Assembly (NCBI RefSeq): GCF_005239225.2 | Contig: NC_133289.1 | Location: forward strand, 3,231,501 to 3,295,500 | Length of the DNA stretch: 64,000 nt | Reading direction: 5' to 3' | From: Populus alba | Taxonomy: Eukaryota > Streptophyta > Magnoliopsida > Malpighiales > Salicaceae | Part shown: piece after piece, positions 25,862-37,309 of the stretch | Layout of the letters: the number at the start of each line of letters is the position of its first letter | Position numbering within the stretch: the first letter of the stretch is position 1 | Program-made: the position numbers and the translations under genes | The notes under the pieces: model-generated | What the model was told of the DNA's origin: nothing | Seen by the model: only the letters and a program-made list of their open reading frames with translations | Databases searched by the model: none

Positions 25862-28800
25862 TTATACCAATGCCCAGAACTTCTTTCTGCATATTAGTAC
25901 AGTTTCAGTCTTCTTTTCTTTGTTTTCCAGAACATGTGATTCGACCTCCCACAGAAACTTTGGAGCTAAATGCTGGACTCTTGATGTAATCGATTCCTCA
26001 TCTCTGATGATAATAAATCCCTGCACATTATAGTCTTGGTAAGATTCTGAATCAAATGCAATGTGGGATACAGACACAAAAGCGTAAATGATTTTAAATG
26101 TCAGGCTACAATCCATAGAAAGGTTCATATGGATAAAACCATATTAAGTAACAAGATCAGATCAGATAATCAGTATCTTATATATTCTCTCAGATCTAGA
26201 TGGCAATAAGTTCCAAGGGACGTAAACATTAGCTCCATGCTAGCTTTGCCATGCATTCATGTAACAAAATGGCCTCCAAGTAATGCAAATAATGTGCTAG
26301 TGTAACGAGCATATGATGTCTAATATAATTCAGTGAGGCTGGGCATAGCTTTACATCTAGTTGATTAAATCCCATCCATCCCATTCTTCATCCTGGCATT
26401 CACCATATAACTTCTCTGATTTTTAAGACTTTGATAGATGAAATATTTTAGAAACAGTTACCTCAGGTCGGATAATGCGGTCCATCTCCAGCATGATATC
26501 CTCTAGCAGGCAACCTTCTCCATGGTCTTTGTAGTGTGTGAAGAGATGATTGGCATGCAATAGATCATATGTTCGTGGATATGTTGAGAATGGCTCACAC
26601 CTGAAGTTAAAACAAGTGTGGTAAGCAAACTAGCATATTACAGATCCTTGCATCCACATAGTATAGCTAGAGCACAACTGAATTGATTGAAAATCTCTTA
26701 CCAATCATGAAAAGCTCCTATGAGACCCCTGTCATAAATAGCTGACAAGGTATTATTCAAGCTCATGGGAACTATATTCATCACCCAAACAGGCAGCGAG
26801 TTCAAAGCAACAGCAAATCCACCAATAAAAGCATTCATGTCCATGACATTTCGTATATCCGTCTCATTGATATTCATCAGCTTCCAGTAATGGCCAGCTT
26901 GATTTTTCCAGAATATGGCATCTGAAGAAAACTCTTCTTCAGTGATACCTGCAACAAAAATGTGCAGAAATTATCATGTCAGATTGAATATTTAACATGG
27001 CTTATGCATTTTCCGAGTAATCAAAGAGATAGACTACAAATGACAAGTTAAATGGGACTACGAATGACAAGGTTAAATGCTAGTCATTCATCTGAAATTT
27101 CCCACATGAACCCTGTCCCAGTGATTTTGATGACAGAAAAGCACAGGCAATCCTAGCCAGCTTGCCCCCAAGCTGCTTCCAACTACTTGAAACTATAAAA
27201 TGTATTTGATATTGATATCTATATCTTCCATTGTGCTCATCATAATGCAGTTTGACTACACTTGCAGTGTACTTGATTTTGAAACTAAAAGCTAATATAG
27301 AATGCAAATTTGAAAAAGATACCATACTCAGGCATGACCAGGGATCAGGAAAAGCAGGGATGAACAAACACAACTTTAAATTACTTTAAGCTCATAAAAA
27401 GCACATGAGCTCACCAATTTTGCTGAGACTCTTCGAATATACAGAAAGACGTTCTGGTCTGGGAGGCAGTTTCTGAGGATTAGTTTGTGCACTTCTTGGT
27501 ATGCAGTTCCTCAGTGGTGTTTTCCATGATGGTTTCATGTCATCCACAGTATCACAGATGTTTATTTGTTTCATCTCTGCATTGTGCAGGAGGCATGACT
27601 CATTTTCTTTTTTGACCCAAATTGCAGTTTGAACTTTTCGAGCAATGAGTTTCCAGCACATAGCAGAAGTCAGATTTACCAACTTATCCCAAATCAATGG
27701 ATAATCTTTATCCTTTCTATAAGCAGGTGGAGACGAATAGACAAAATATCCGTTATCTCGCAAAAGACGATTAACTTCTTTGATTAAAATACCACCTGCA
27801 CTAAAAAAAAATATTGCAATAAAATAAAAGCCCAATGAATTAAAGGAGAAGGTGTAAATCCAAACATAAGTTAAACAGCCTTTTTTTTAACTCAATGATC
27901 TTGGGGGAAAAAATGTCCAGGAGCTTGCAAACTCAATGAACAACAATTCATATACTTGCCAGGCCATAATGATCTTTATCAACACATATCAGGGTAGCAT
28001 CGCATGTAAAACTTTATAGTGCACTTTCACTAAACTGATTTAAAAGCTTGTTTGGTTGCAAAGATAGCTGATGCATTTCATATATACAGCAATCTGCTGG
28101 CATGCATAAAAGCAATGCTACAAATTATGGATAATAAACTTGCATAGAGATGCATTTGTAGTTCCAGGTATGATTTACTATTGTTCCTTTGTGTTAGTTA
28201 CTATATGCAATTAGAAAAATTTAAGAAATCAGAGATCACTTCTTTTGGCTGACTATATCATTTCAATTGGATAAAAGGATTGCAGCAAAATGCATGAAGA
28301 GCATGAAGCATTTATCTGAAACATGTGTTTCTCCCTATGAATAATTTTCAAATGCCACTGCTCAAGCGCCATACCATTCTCATGCCAGTCAACACGACAT
28401 CTCGAACAATGAACCATCTCAAAAGAGCTAGAGGGATATGGTAGCTGTTTTGTGGAAATGGCAGCAGTCATGGCACCAATTCCTCGTTCTAAAGCAAACT
28501 GAATCTGATTTTCATGACCATCTCTGGGAGCAAAAGACATTGTTTGGATATCCAAAGGAAGAAGATAAGCTGAGAAGCTAGCAACACCACAGCCAACATC
28601 CAGAACTTGAACAACCCCAGCTGAACGCAGATCACCTGTATCATCAGTTATCATATTTCCTAACCTGCAGTAAAAAAAAATCATAAGAGATGGAACATTA
28701 TAGTGCCTGGGTTTTGGAAATATCATCAATTACTATTATCATTGCCATCGTAGGAAATGATGAATTAACTAGTTTGAATGTGAATAAGTGATATAAGAAG

Positions 28801-30370
28801 CTTAAGTTCATCCACCTCTCAATGTAATCAGCTGCTCCATGCTTGAAATGAGTGCCACCACCAGGGAACCACCATAGCTGATCTTTTTCATGCACCCAGT
28901 TCTGTCCTCCTTTGACTTCAGCAAGATGTGTATGATTCACATTGCTTCTCCACACATAATCCCTGCTGGTTGGCCATTTTATGGGCAATTTATAATCTTC
29001 TGGAGGTGGCACCAAGCAAAATAAACGCTTCTCAAGGGGAGGACAATGCCTCTCTAGCTCTTCTCTTCTAGAAAGATCCAAGGATGGGAACAAAGTTTTC
29101 ACATAAGCAACATCATGGCAAGGAATATACTCATTGAACTTCAAAGGGCATACATTCATCCCACTTTCTGGGATTACAATTGGAGTTTGTCGATAAGCAA
29201 GAGCAACTTTGTTGGTGAATGTGTAAATACCTGCAAGTGTAGAAGATACAGTTGTTAAACTTGGTAGCAGACCAAAAGTGTAAAGTTTCATATGCAGTCA
29301 TTACCAACATGCCAAAGGCTGATGCGAACTAAACTATAGTTTGAGGATGGAAACAGACACAATTTGTGCATGTTCATGGTCATATAATCACTTTTTTTAC
29401 TGCATGAGCTTTGATATTCCAGGTCTAAAGAATTGTTTTAACATCTAATCTACACGTGGTTGTTGAAAATCTGGAATGTACGAGTATAAAATGTCGATCC
29501 AAAATGCAGCAACGACTATATCCCAAAAATACATCCACATGTGAACAATGCAACGAGAACTCCCCGAGGCTTCCTTCTGATAAATAGCACATTGCATGCA
29601 ACTAGAAAATATGCTTGATGCAAATTAAAGAATTACACAGCTGCACCCTAAGATTGGTCCCATGTAGTGGTGGTGAGTATTTCCTTCTTTGATCCCCACT
29701 GAAATATGCCACATCCAGATCTATTTTCTGTCAATATGTCAGAAACTTAGAATGTCTGCAATTTAACATTACAGTATTCTATTAACCAATCTGCCAATTC
29801 AATAGATTCTCATGGTGATCTGTCAACAGATTTTCTTAATAACCAATCTAACCCTCCAATCTCACTGGTGAGAAAAGGTAAGAGGCGTCCAGGATATGAA
29901 TCAATATGCTTCTGTAAACAAAGAAAATGGTATCATTTCCATATTCAGAGTATCAAGACATCTACATGTTGTTTGGCCTTAAATGTCATCTTGCAATTTA
30001 TGAGCTCTCTATTAATTTTCTAATTGCTACTAGCTTACAGGATTTATCAGCAAAACATTAGCCATCAAAGCAAGGCACTAACAATTCTCAACCAAATAGC
30101 CTAAAAATTTTCCAAATGGGTCCATCCAAAACCCACCAAGTTGAATTCTTGCAAACTCGAACACCAATTAAATAAAGAAAAACATAATTACAACCCCAAA
30201 ATAACAGCAAGAAAAAAGAACCCACAAAAGTTAAGCTCAAAGCAAAATACCAAAATGGGACCAGTGCATTAAAAAACCAACCAACTTTACATTCCACAGA
30301 ACAAAATTCATCTCCAAAAACACCATGCAATGCAGAAGATTGCATAAATATCACAATAAAATAAAACTTT

Positions 30371-30408
<38 letters not shown>

Positions 30409-30577
30409 CATGAGATGAAGAGGAATTAGAAGAGGAGAGTTGAGAGACATAAATGGAGGCATTGTTATTGCCAAAAAGAGTGCCAGTGTAAAATGAACCC
30501 ACCATTAATAACAAAGCCACCATTATCATCTGCCCTGATTTTGAATCAAAGGCTGACCCCCATGAGTACCCTCCCAT
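25862..30577 (-). CDS. PMT-family SAM-dependent methyltransferase (PMT6/PMT7-like)
   Basis: Seven coding exons joined by GT/AG sites: 30577-30409, 29230-28816, 28664-28375, 27795-27415, 26948-26702, 26600-26462 and 26020-25862. They sum to 1800 bases, 599 aa plus stop, with all phases consistent. The protein is a type II membrane protein: short cytosolic N-terminus, one hydrophobic segment at about residues 17-35, a Ser/Asn-rich stem, then the lumenal catalytic region. Visible motifs are the N-terminal signature with [17 protein letters not shown], the SAM-binding [11 protein letters not shown] (about residues 215-225), [10 protein letters not shown] and, in the second half, [14 protein letters not shown]. 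Family members are Golgi-located and thought to methylate cell-wall pectin, as for QUASIMODO2. The substrate of this member is unknown. The PMT6/7 assignment rests on the N-terminus and the gene neighbourhood. Intron 1 is about 1.2 kb. Confidence 0.92.
30375..30405. repeat. (GA)n microsatellite at a splice donor
   Basis: About 15 GA units. On the minus strand the repeat is a CT run that begins four bases into intron 1 of the methyltransferase gene, straight after its GTAC donor. Confidence 0.9.
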
Positions 30578-30720
30578 CTCTCTGTCTCTATCTCTTGAAA
30601 TAGAAACTGGGTTTTGCTTCTACGATTTGCAGGAAGCAAAGGAACTAAATTGGCATTTGCAGATTTGGAGAAAGATCTCCTCTTTGAGCTGTTTTAGACA
30701 CAAATCTAAGAAACAATAAG

Positions 30721-30768
30721 TGTTGTGTTGTGTTGTGTTGTGAGCTAGAGAGAGAGAGAGAGAGAGAG
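30721..30768. repeat. (TGTTG)n and (AG)n microsatellites
   Basis: A TGTTG repeat (30721-30742) followed by an AG repeat (30747-30768). They lie about 150-190 bases above the methyltransferase start codon, so probably in its 5' leader or core promoter. Confidence 0.85.
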
Positions 30769-32989
30769 CGATCATTGGCTAATCTCCTTAATTTTGGTTT
30801 TAGTTTGTCTAGTTATTATCACCGATTTTTTTAATCGGCACATGACATGCACGTGACTTTTTAGTGTTTGGTAAAGTCTTTTTGTGTTATTATATGTTTT
30901 TTTAAAATATTTTTTTATAAAAAAAATATGAGATTAATTTTTTTTATATTTTTAGAAGATTTTAAGTATTAAAAAAACTGAAAAAAAAATTAATATGATA
31001 TATTTTTAATTAAAAAAATATTTTATAAAATCATATTATATCTTAAGTCATTTTTTACAAACCAAGATTAATAAAAAAGCTTTGAAATTCAATGGAGAAA
31101 CTGAACAGGCTGTATTTCACAAGAAAGAAGCTTTGAAATTCAATGGAGAAGAAGAAAGAAGAAACACGGGCAAGGCATGGTACTATAGGCGAGGGTCTTT
31201 ATATTCTGGAGATCGAGAGCATGAATATAAAGCCACGCTCTCTTTTCTTAGACCAATACCCATAAAAAATGAAAAAGTGTGGTGGAGTAGAAATGTGGCG
31301 ATGGGAAAAATTAAAGATTGATCTAAGATTATCAAACACACACATTAAAGAAGCAAAATCTGAGATCCTATACAAAACAAAACATGGAATTGTTCTGATT
31401 TTTTCTCAAGAATTAACAAGCTCACAAGATTTCACAATCACAATTAATATAGAACAGGAAAAAAAAAAGACATGGGAAAGGGAGATTTACCTGAAGATAA
31501 AGATGATTCTTTGTTCCAACAATGAGATATGAGAAAAGGAGATTTACAGCCACGCTAATTTTTTTGAAGAGATTAGTTGTAAGAGAGAATGAGTGATTTG
31601 TTTCCGTAAATGAAAAAGGAAAGGAAAGTGTTTTCCAAGAATAAAAAGGGGAAAACACTTTCCTGATATTAAAGTTAACTTTTTTTTTCACCAGAATTTA
31701 AATTTTTTTGACTAATTTTCCATGTATTTGCCAAACATGAAAAAGTAAAGAAAATGGTTTTCATAAAAGTGAATTCTTAAAAACAAACAGGGCCTTAAAA
31801 CCTAGAGGGAGAAATCCCTCGAGTATCAACTGATATCCATCAAACCAACCTCATAAGATTAATAAAAAAGTATATTATACTATAACATTAAATACGCACA
31901 AATCCAGCATTACATGCCTAGACTAAAGGTCTAGATTATGGAATGAGTGAACTAATTGAGTATATATAAAATAATTTTTTTAAAATTAAAAAAAAATTAT
32001 TTTAAAAAAAATCAAAACAACATGTAAAGATTTTATCTATTTAATTAATATAAATCAATTGGTTTAATTTGAATTACCATCCAACCGTTTAATGTTATTG
32101 ACACTTAAAAAGATTCCATTAAATTGGAATATGTTTATTAATTCTCGCAAATTCTTTTCAAAGAGATGTCACTGTAAATCTTTAATAGCCCTTGCGTATG
32201 ATTTTAGCTAAGCTCCTATTTATTTCAATAAAAGTGGTTTTTTAAAAAATTTATTTTTAATTTTTTTATTTATTAATTATTAAAATAATTGATGAACACA
32301 AAAAAATATTTCAAATAAAGAAAAATTTGGTTTAGTTTTTAGGAAGTATCTTTTCTTTTATTTTGAATGAAAAACATTTTCTAAAAGTCATGGAAAATTC
32401 AAAAATGTATTTTTATTTATTAATTATATCAAATTTAATCATCAAATTTTTAATTACTATATATTTTGTTAAGAATTTGTTTTTTCAATTTTATCCATTA
32501 AAATTTAATCTAAGTTGATTTTTATATCAACTTTGATTCTTTTTTTATTATTTGTTTTTCTCTTATCTCTTAAAATTTGATCTATCATATTTAGTCTTTT
32601 ATTTTTTTTATTGCTATTTATTTTTATTTGAAATAATTTATGAAATTATATTTTTTTTTAACTTCATCATCTTTTAACTTTTTATCTATCGAATTTAATT
32701 TTCATTATTTTTATTATTATTTATTTTATTTAAGATAATTTATGAATTTTTTTTTTAATTTCACCTCTAACTTTTTTATCTATAAGATTTTGTCTTTATT
32801 TTTTTAATAAGTTTGAAAAAAAATTAAGACATTAATAAATTATTTTTCAGTTTATTTTTCATGATATAACCAAATATTAAAAAAAAAATCAAACTTATTA
32901 TTTTTATAACACTATCGACGATAATAGAATAATTTACTTTTCATAAATTTATTTTTTAAAAAAAGCACTGTTTATAAAATATATATATA
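30769..32989. other. intergenic, repeats upstream of the methyltransferase
   Basis: No gene seen. 30868-31062 is a MITE-like AT-rich repeat. 31077-31099 and 31128-31150 are a 23-bp direct repeat (starts aagctttgaaattcaatgg) 51 bases apart, lying in a short plus-strand frame (31082-31321) of no known family. 31960-32120 is AT-rich. 32310-32880 is T-rich sequence related to the array at 8964-10380. Confidence 0.4.
31623..31663. repeat. perfect 14-bp inverted repeat (hairpin)
   Basis: GGAAAGTGTTTTCC at 31623-31636 is the exact reverse complement of GGAAAACACTTTCC at 31650-31663, with a 13-base loop. It is likely an internal or terminal inverted repeat of a small mobile element. Confidence 0.8.
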
Positions 32990-34080
32990 TATATTTTCCA
33001 CGACAAGTTCTGAATAAAGAAAACTTTCAGCAGACCTAAGAAGGTTACAATGTTGGGCTCTATTTCTTCGTCCAACATCTTATCGAAATGTTTTACAGCT
33101 TCATCACCAATCCCATGGATTCCAAACCCCTCCATCATTGATGTTTCCACATTGTATGTGAAACAAGCTCCGTCTGAGGTGGTCAAGGATTCCTTCACCC
33201 AATTTGTAGTGCACCCAGATGCATACATGCATCCAGAAGACGGCCTTGAATCTCAGCTCCTGGTTTAAGACCTGAATCTAGCATCTGCCGGAACAATTCA
33301 ATGGCCTCCACATAACTCCTACCTTGAATGAACCCTGACTGACTGGTGGCATTCCAAGTAATGCAGCTTCTACAAGAGATCTCTCCAAGCAACTGACAGA
33401 GTTTCTCAGTTCCCCACACTTAGCCATGAAAGAAGCCACCAAAATACCATCATACAGCCCAGCTTTTACGGAGAAAGAATGCAGCTTTCACCTTCCATTA
33501 GATTTCCCGTCTCTGCAAACACGGATGCAATAAAAGTTAAAAGTCTTAAGAAACATTTGAAGGAATAGAAGAAGGTAATCAAAGCATTCCAAGAAACAAC
33601 ATCCCTGCTGTCAATTTCACTGAGAGAAGTTTCAACTTCTTCAACACCACCTAGTTAGTTATACATCTCGAGATTGAGTTCTGCACAGAAACATCAACTA
33701 ATAATCCGTTCTTTATCACAAAACCATGAGGTTGGGTCCGTTCAATCAAACCCTCGCATGGACAACACCCCTGAAACATAACAATCATCTTAAGTGATCA
33801 AAAAGCTCTATTTACTAATGGGAAATGTAAAGCTATCGACTTTAATACCTAATTCTCTCATTTTCTTTTATAACAACGAAGCTTCCTATAAAGACCAAAA
33901 TCAACATGGGATTCTATAATCAAATTCCATGTTAGAGTATCGGGTTCTTGTAAAGTTTTTAACACTGATACGGCACTGTGAAGATCATTAAAATGTGTGT
34001 AAAGATGTGAACTTTGAAGCAAAGGAAATGGATTGATTGGCCACAGTTGAGATAACGGCAGAAGCATGGATCTTTTATAG
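32990..34080 (-). pseudogene. PPR protein gene, decayed
   Basis: On the minus strand several frames give fragments of one pentatricopeptide-repeat protein, in the right order. The N-terminal part near 34067-33870 has SLYTHF-like text and EPDTLTWNLIIESH. A middle part near 33660-33560 has SRDVVSWNALI. Another at 33419-33195 has CITWNA and AIELFRQMLDSGLKPGAE. The last, at 33160-33020, has GIHGIGDEAVKHFDKMLDEE and PNIVTFLGLL. Frames change several times and stops lie between the parts. No E or DYW end is seen, so the gene stops early. An intact copy elsewhere would be expected to act in organelle RNA processing. This one is almost certainly dead. Confidence 0.8.
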
Positions 34081-34945
34081 AGTTTTGAGGTCTTTACATG
34101 AATTTAGAAGTAAAGAAGAAGAAGAGAAGCAAATGGTGGGTTTTTTTATAGGTGATGATGGGAGGGAAGTACAAAAGGGAGTTTAGAGGTAAGGGAAGAC
34201 CAGGGAAAATGTAATAAGCCACGGAAATGTGAAGGAATTGTGGAGAGTGGAGAAAGATTCTTGATTGAGAAATCTCTCACTGCACCATTGACACACAACT
34301 ATCTGTTTATACAAATAAGTTTGAATTTCCAAGAGACACCCGCCAAAAGCTCAAGTACAACGCAACAGTAAGCCACTAAGGTAACACTGCTTTTGTGAGA
34401 AAGAGTTTCCTGTCACAAATTTAGGGCCAAGCAAACCAACTGAACTAACAACACTAACCAATTTAATTGTCTGAAAAACATAGTGTCAACCAATTTCATT
34501 GGTCTAATCTACATAGATTTTGACGTAGTTGACAAAGGAATTTTACATGAAAACGCTCCCATTGGTGGAATCAAATGAAGGCTGGGAATGGAATGGAGTC
34601 AAATATGGTTCTTCCTAGGTGTTGGTCAGGGCCAGGGAAACTGAAATCATTAGGTAAGTCATGTTTAGGGAGTTTCCAACAGTCTGTTCAATTGGTGATC
34701 AAGTTTTTAACTAAAACCAACAAGGGGAAGTACCTCGGATTGTTTATTCATGTACTTGGGAAATATTATAAATTGGGATCAGGAGAACCATCGTTTTCAT
34801 TGTATAAATCAATCTAGGTGAAAACAATGTGCAGAGCAACTGCATGGCTGCACTTGTGTTTGGAAGACAGAGAAGGATCCGATTGATGCAAGCTACTAAA
34901 GTAGCCTTGACAACCAACGCCAATGCAATGCTACTACCGCAATAT
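34081..34945. other. intergenic between PPR pseudogene and maturase
   Basis: No gene seen. Composition is more balanced than in the deserts. The right part is probably the 3' untranslated region of the minus-strand maturase gene. The frame at 34575-34817 (plus) has no known domain. Confidence 0.45.
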
Positions 34946-37309
34946 TCAGTCAACATTCACATGTGAAGTGCAGTCAACATCCCGTAGGGTGATTTTCCCA
35001 GTATACAAGTCACTTTTGTGACCAGAACAAAGAGGGAGACACATCTGATTCAGACTTTCATGAATTGCACTCATCCTTGGAACCCACTTGTCTTCATCGG
35101 CTGGGTTCACATTTAAAATGTTCTGCAGCAACCGCAATCGATACATAACAGTATCAGTTTTGTCACAAAAATGACCGACACAGGAATGTGATGGCTCATC
35201 AGAAGCCAGTCTGATCAGTAACAAAGATAAAGCCCCGTCTACAGGTTTTGGATCTGAAAGATTTTTATCCCCCATCATCTTTACCTCCTTTTCTGTGGGA
35301 AAGTGAACCTCTTCACTTCCATTCATATCTGGGACTTTCAAATCTTTAGTGTAATGCCTAATGCATTCAATTTTTGTTGCTTCATGCTTTTCTGCCAACG
35401 TCAAAATACAGGAGAACCTCAGATGATAACTTACAACAGTTTTCACCATCTTCAAGTTGTGGCAGCAGCAAAAGAAATCAAGCCATCTTCTCCCTACCCC
35501 TGCATACCACTTGATAATATCAGCATCTTCCAGAGAAGTGAGAATGCTGATAGGCCGGGGACGACCCATTTTATTTGTAAACCCAGCCATCTTAACAGCC
35601 TTCCTTACAAGTTCAATAGGTGCAGAGACTTTCATGCACAGTTTTGTCAGATCATCCACGGTTCTCTCAGCATACTTCCTTTCCTCCTCTTCCTTGATTC
35701 TCCTTCCTTCTTCCTCCAATGCCTTTCTAGCCTTGACTGGTGACAGATGCTTGTGTACCTGCTCTTGGAACTTGTCATAAGAATCGACCAGCTCTTGTGG
35801 CAACTGGTCTCTGATGTGCCTCAGGGAGAGGAAATCACCAGCAGTGAGCATTCGATGCCATGTCCAACGCTCTTCAAGGGAGCCTAAAAAATCTTGAACC
35901 ACTTCATCTGCCCAAGTTTGAAAGATTTCTCGAACTTCATTCTCAATTTGAAAATCAAATTTGAACCCATCACTCTGCTTCGACTTTTTAAAAACATGAC
36001 TCAATAATTTCAAACCCAATTTCTTTCTATTCCTCTCCCGAGCATTTTTCAATTCCAAAGCCTTAACTTCCTTCTGTCTAATATATTTTTTTCTTGCTCT
36101 AATGGCTTTCTCCGACATTGGCGGATGCAAGACTGATGGTGGGACAGCCTGCAATTCCATCCCTAGGAAATCAATTTTCTCAGAAACCGCACTATGAATA
36201 GCTGTCTTTACTCTATCCACATTCAACTCCAATTCGCCTTCCAGAAATTTCAAAACCCATTTCTTCAGATTCATCGTCAACATCTTCGAACCTGATGTAA
36301 TCACTAATATCTCATCCAAGTACCTAACAGCATGCATCTTTAGCGGCTTATAGGAAGAACTAGACCCTTCACCGATCTCATTCTGATCGAGTTTAGGATT
36401 CTCTTTACTCATTCTTAAACGCATCTCTTGAATTTCTCTATCAAATCCATTGAAATAAACATTAATCAATATTGAACACAATCCGCATTCTTGAGGCAAC
36501 CCCTTCCCTAAATAACACCTACCTAATTCAATCCTCAACGCACCACAATCAAACAACCTCTTTATCACATCAATCAAAATCGCATCTTTAATTTTCTCCT
36601 CTATAAACAAGCACAACTTATCTACTTTTCTTGTATCAAACTTAACATCATTAAAACAAACACTAAACCACCAACTTGGATTATTCACTGAATTCTTTAG
36701 GTACCTTATAGCCGTATGCCGCCCCATATTAACACGTCCACCATAAGAAAACGTGACAAAACGATCATCATAAACAATTTCTAAAACAATCCTAATAGCT
36801 TCAATAAAAACCTTAAGTTTCAAATTTGGCAGAACCAAGGTCTCACCTTCGTCACTCATTTTGACACAATGAGCCTCAATATCAAACCGATTCTCAAAAA
36901 TCTCACGACCCATTTCTTCAATTGAGAAACGCTTCGAAACGGATTGGAAAAGAGAGAGGTGCGGCTGAGTTGACTCGGCCAACTCGTTCGACTCGGTGCA
37001 GTTAAGTCCATCATTGCTGTGGGGGGTAATGAGGTTCTGAGAGGCAGTGAGGAGGACTGAAGGTAAACCAACGACGTTTTGGATAAGATTGGAGAACTTT
37101 CCATGGGAGTATTGGGAAAGGACTAGGGTTTTGAGCTGGGGTGTTGTTAGGGGTTTTGTAGGGTTTTGGATTGGTGGGGTCTTAGGATTCTGGCTGGTGT
37201 TGGGGTTTAAGGTTAGTGTAGAATAAAGGAGTTTAAGCGAAGAGGTTGTTGGAGATGAAAGTCTGAGATCAAATGTTGTTGTAACTTTCTTGAGGTTAAC
37301 AATAAGCAT
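34946..37309 (-). CDS. nMAT3: nuclear-encoded group II intron maturase, nMAT3-like, mitochondrial
   Basis: A single 787-codon exon, starting at the ATG at 37307-37309. The first 60 residues are rich in Ser, Thr, Leu and basic residues with hardly any acidic ones, as in a mitochondrial presequence. A reverse-transcriptase-like region follows (about residues 125-390): GKGLPQECGLCSILINVYF (268-286) matches the group II GxPQG block. The position of the catalytic YADD box reads YLDE (330-333), so the second Asp is lost and polymerase activity is doubtful. Domain X, the RNA-binding maturase part, is at about 580-656 (GRPRPISI and WYAGVGRRWLDFF). A Cys/His-bearing tail ends the protein. Nuclear maturases of this family help splice mitochondrial group II introns. 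The nMAT3 call rests on domain layout and on neighbours SDP1 and PMT. Charged helical sequence (about 525-550) is likely a coiled coil. Confidence 0.88.
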   Translation of the reverse strand: MLIVNLKKVTTTFDLRLSSPTTSSLKLLYSTLTLNPNTSQNPKTPPIQNPTKPLTTPQLKTLVLSQYSHGKFSNLIQNVVGLPSVLLTASQNLITPHSNDGLNCTESNELAESTQPHLSLFQSVSKRFSIEEMGREIFENRFDIEAHCVKMSDEGETLVLPNLKLKVFIEAIRIVLEIVYDDRFVTFSYGGRVNMGRHTAIRYLKNSVNNPSWWFSVCFNDVKFDTRKVDKLCLFIEEKIKDAILIDVIKRLFDCGALRIELGRCYLGKGLPQECGLCSILINVYFNGFDREIQEMRLRMSKENPKLDQNEIGEGSSSSYKPLKMHAVRYLDEILVITSGSKMLTMNLKKWVLKFLEGELELNVDRVKTAIHSAVSEKIDFLGMELQAVPPSVLHPPMSEKAIRARKKYIRQKEVKALELKNARERNRKKLGLKLLSHVFKKSKQSDGFKFDFQIENEVREIFQTWADEVVQDFLGSLEERWTWHRMLTAGDFLSLRHIRDQLPQELVDSYDKFQEQVHKHLSPVKARKALEEEGRRIKEEEERKYAERTVDDLTKLCMKVSAPIELVRKAVKMAGFTNKMGRPRPISILTSLEDADIIKWYAGVGRRWLDFFCCCHNLKMVKTVVSYHLRFSCILTLAEKHEATKIECIRHYTKDLKVPDMNGSEEVHFPTEKEVKMMGDKNLSDPKPVDGALSLLLIRLASDEPSHSCVGHFCDKTDTVMYRLRLLQNILNVNPADEDKWVPRMSAIHESLNQMCLPLCSGHKSDLYTGKITLRDVDCTSHVNVD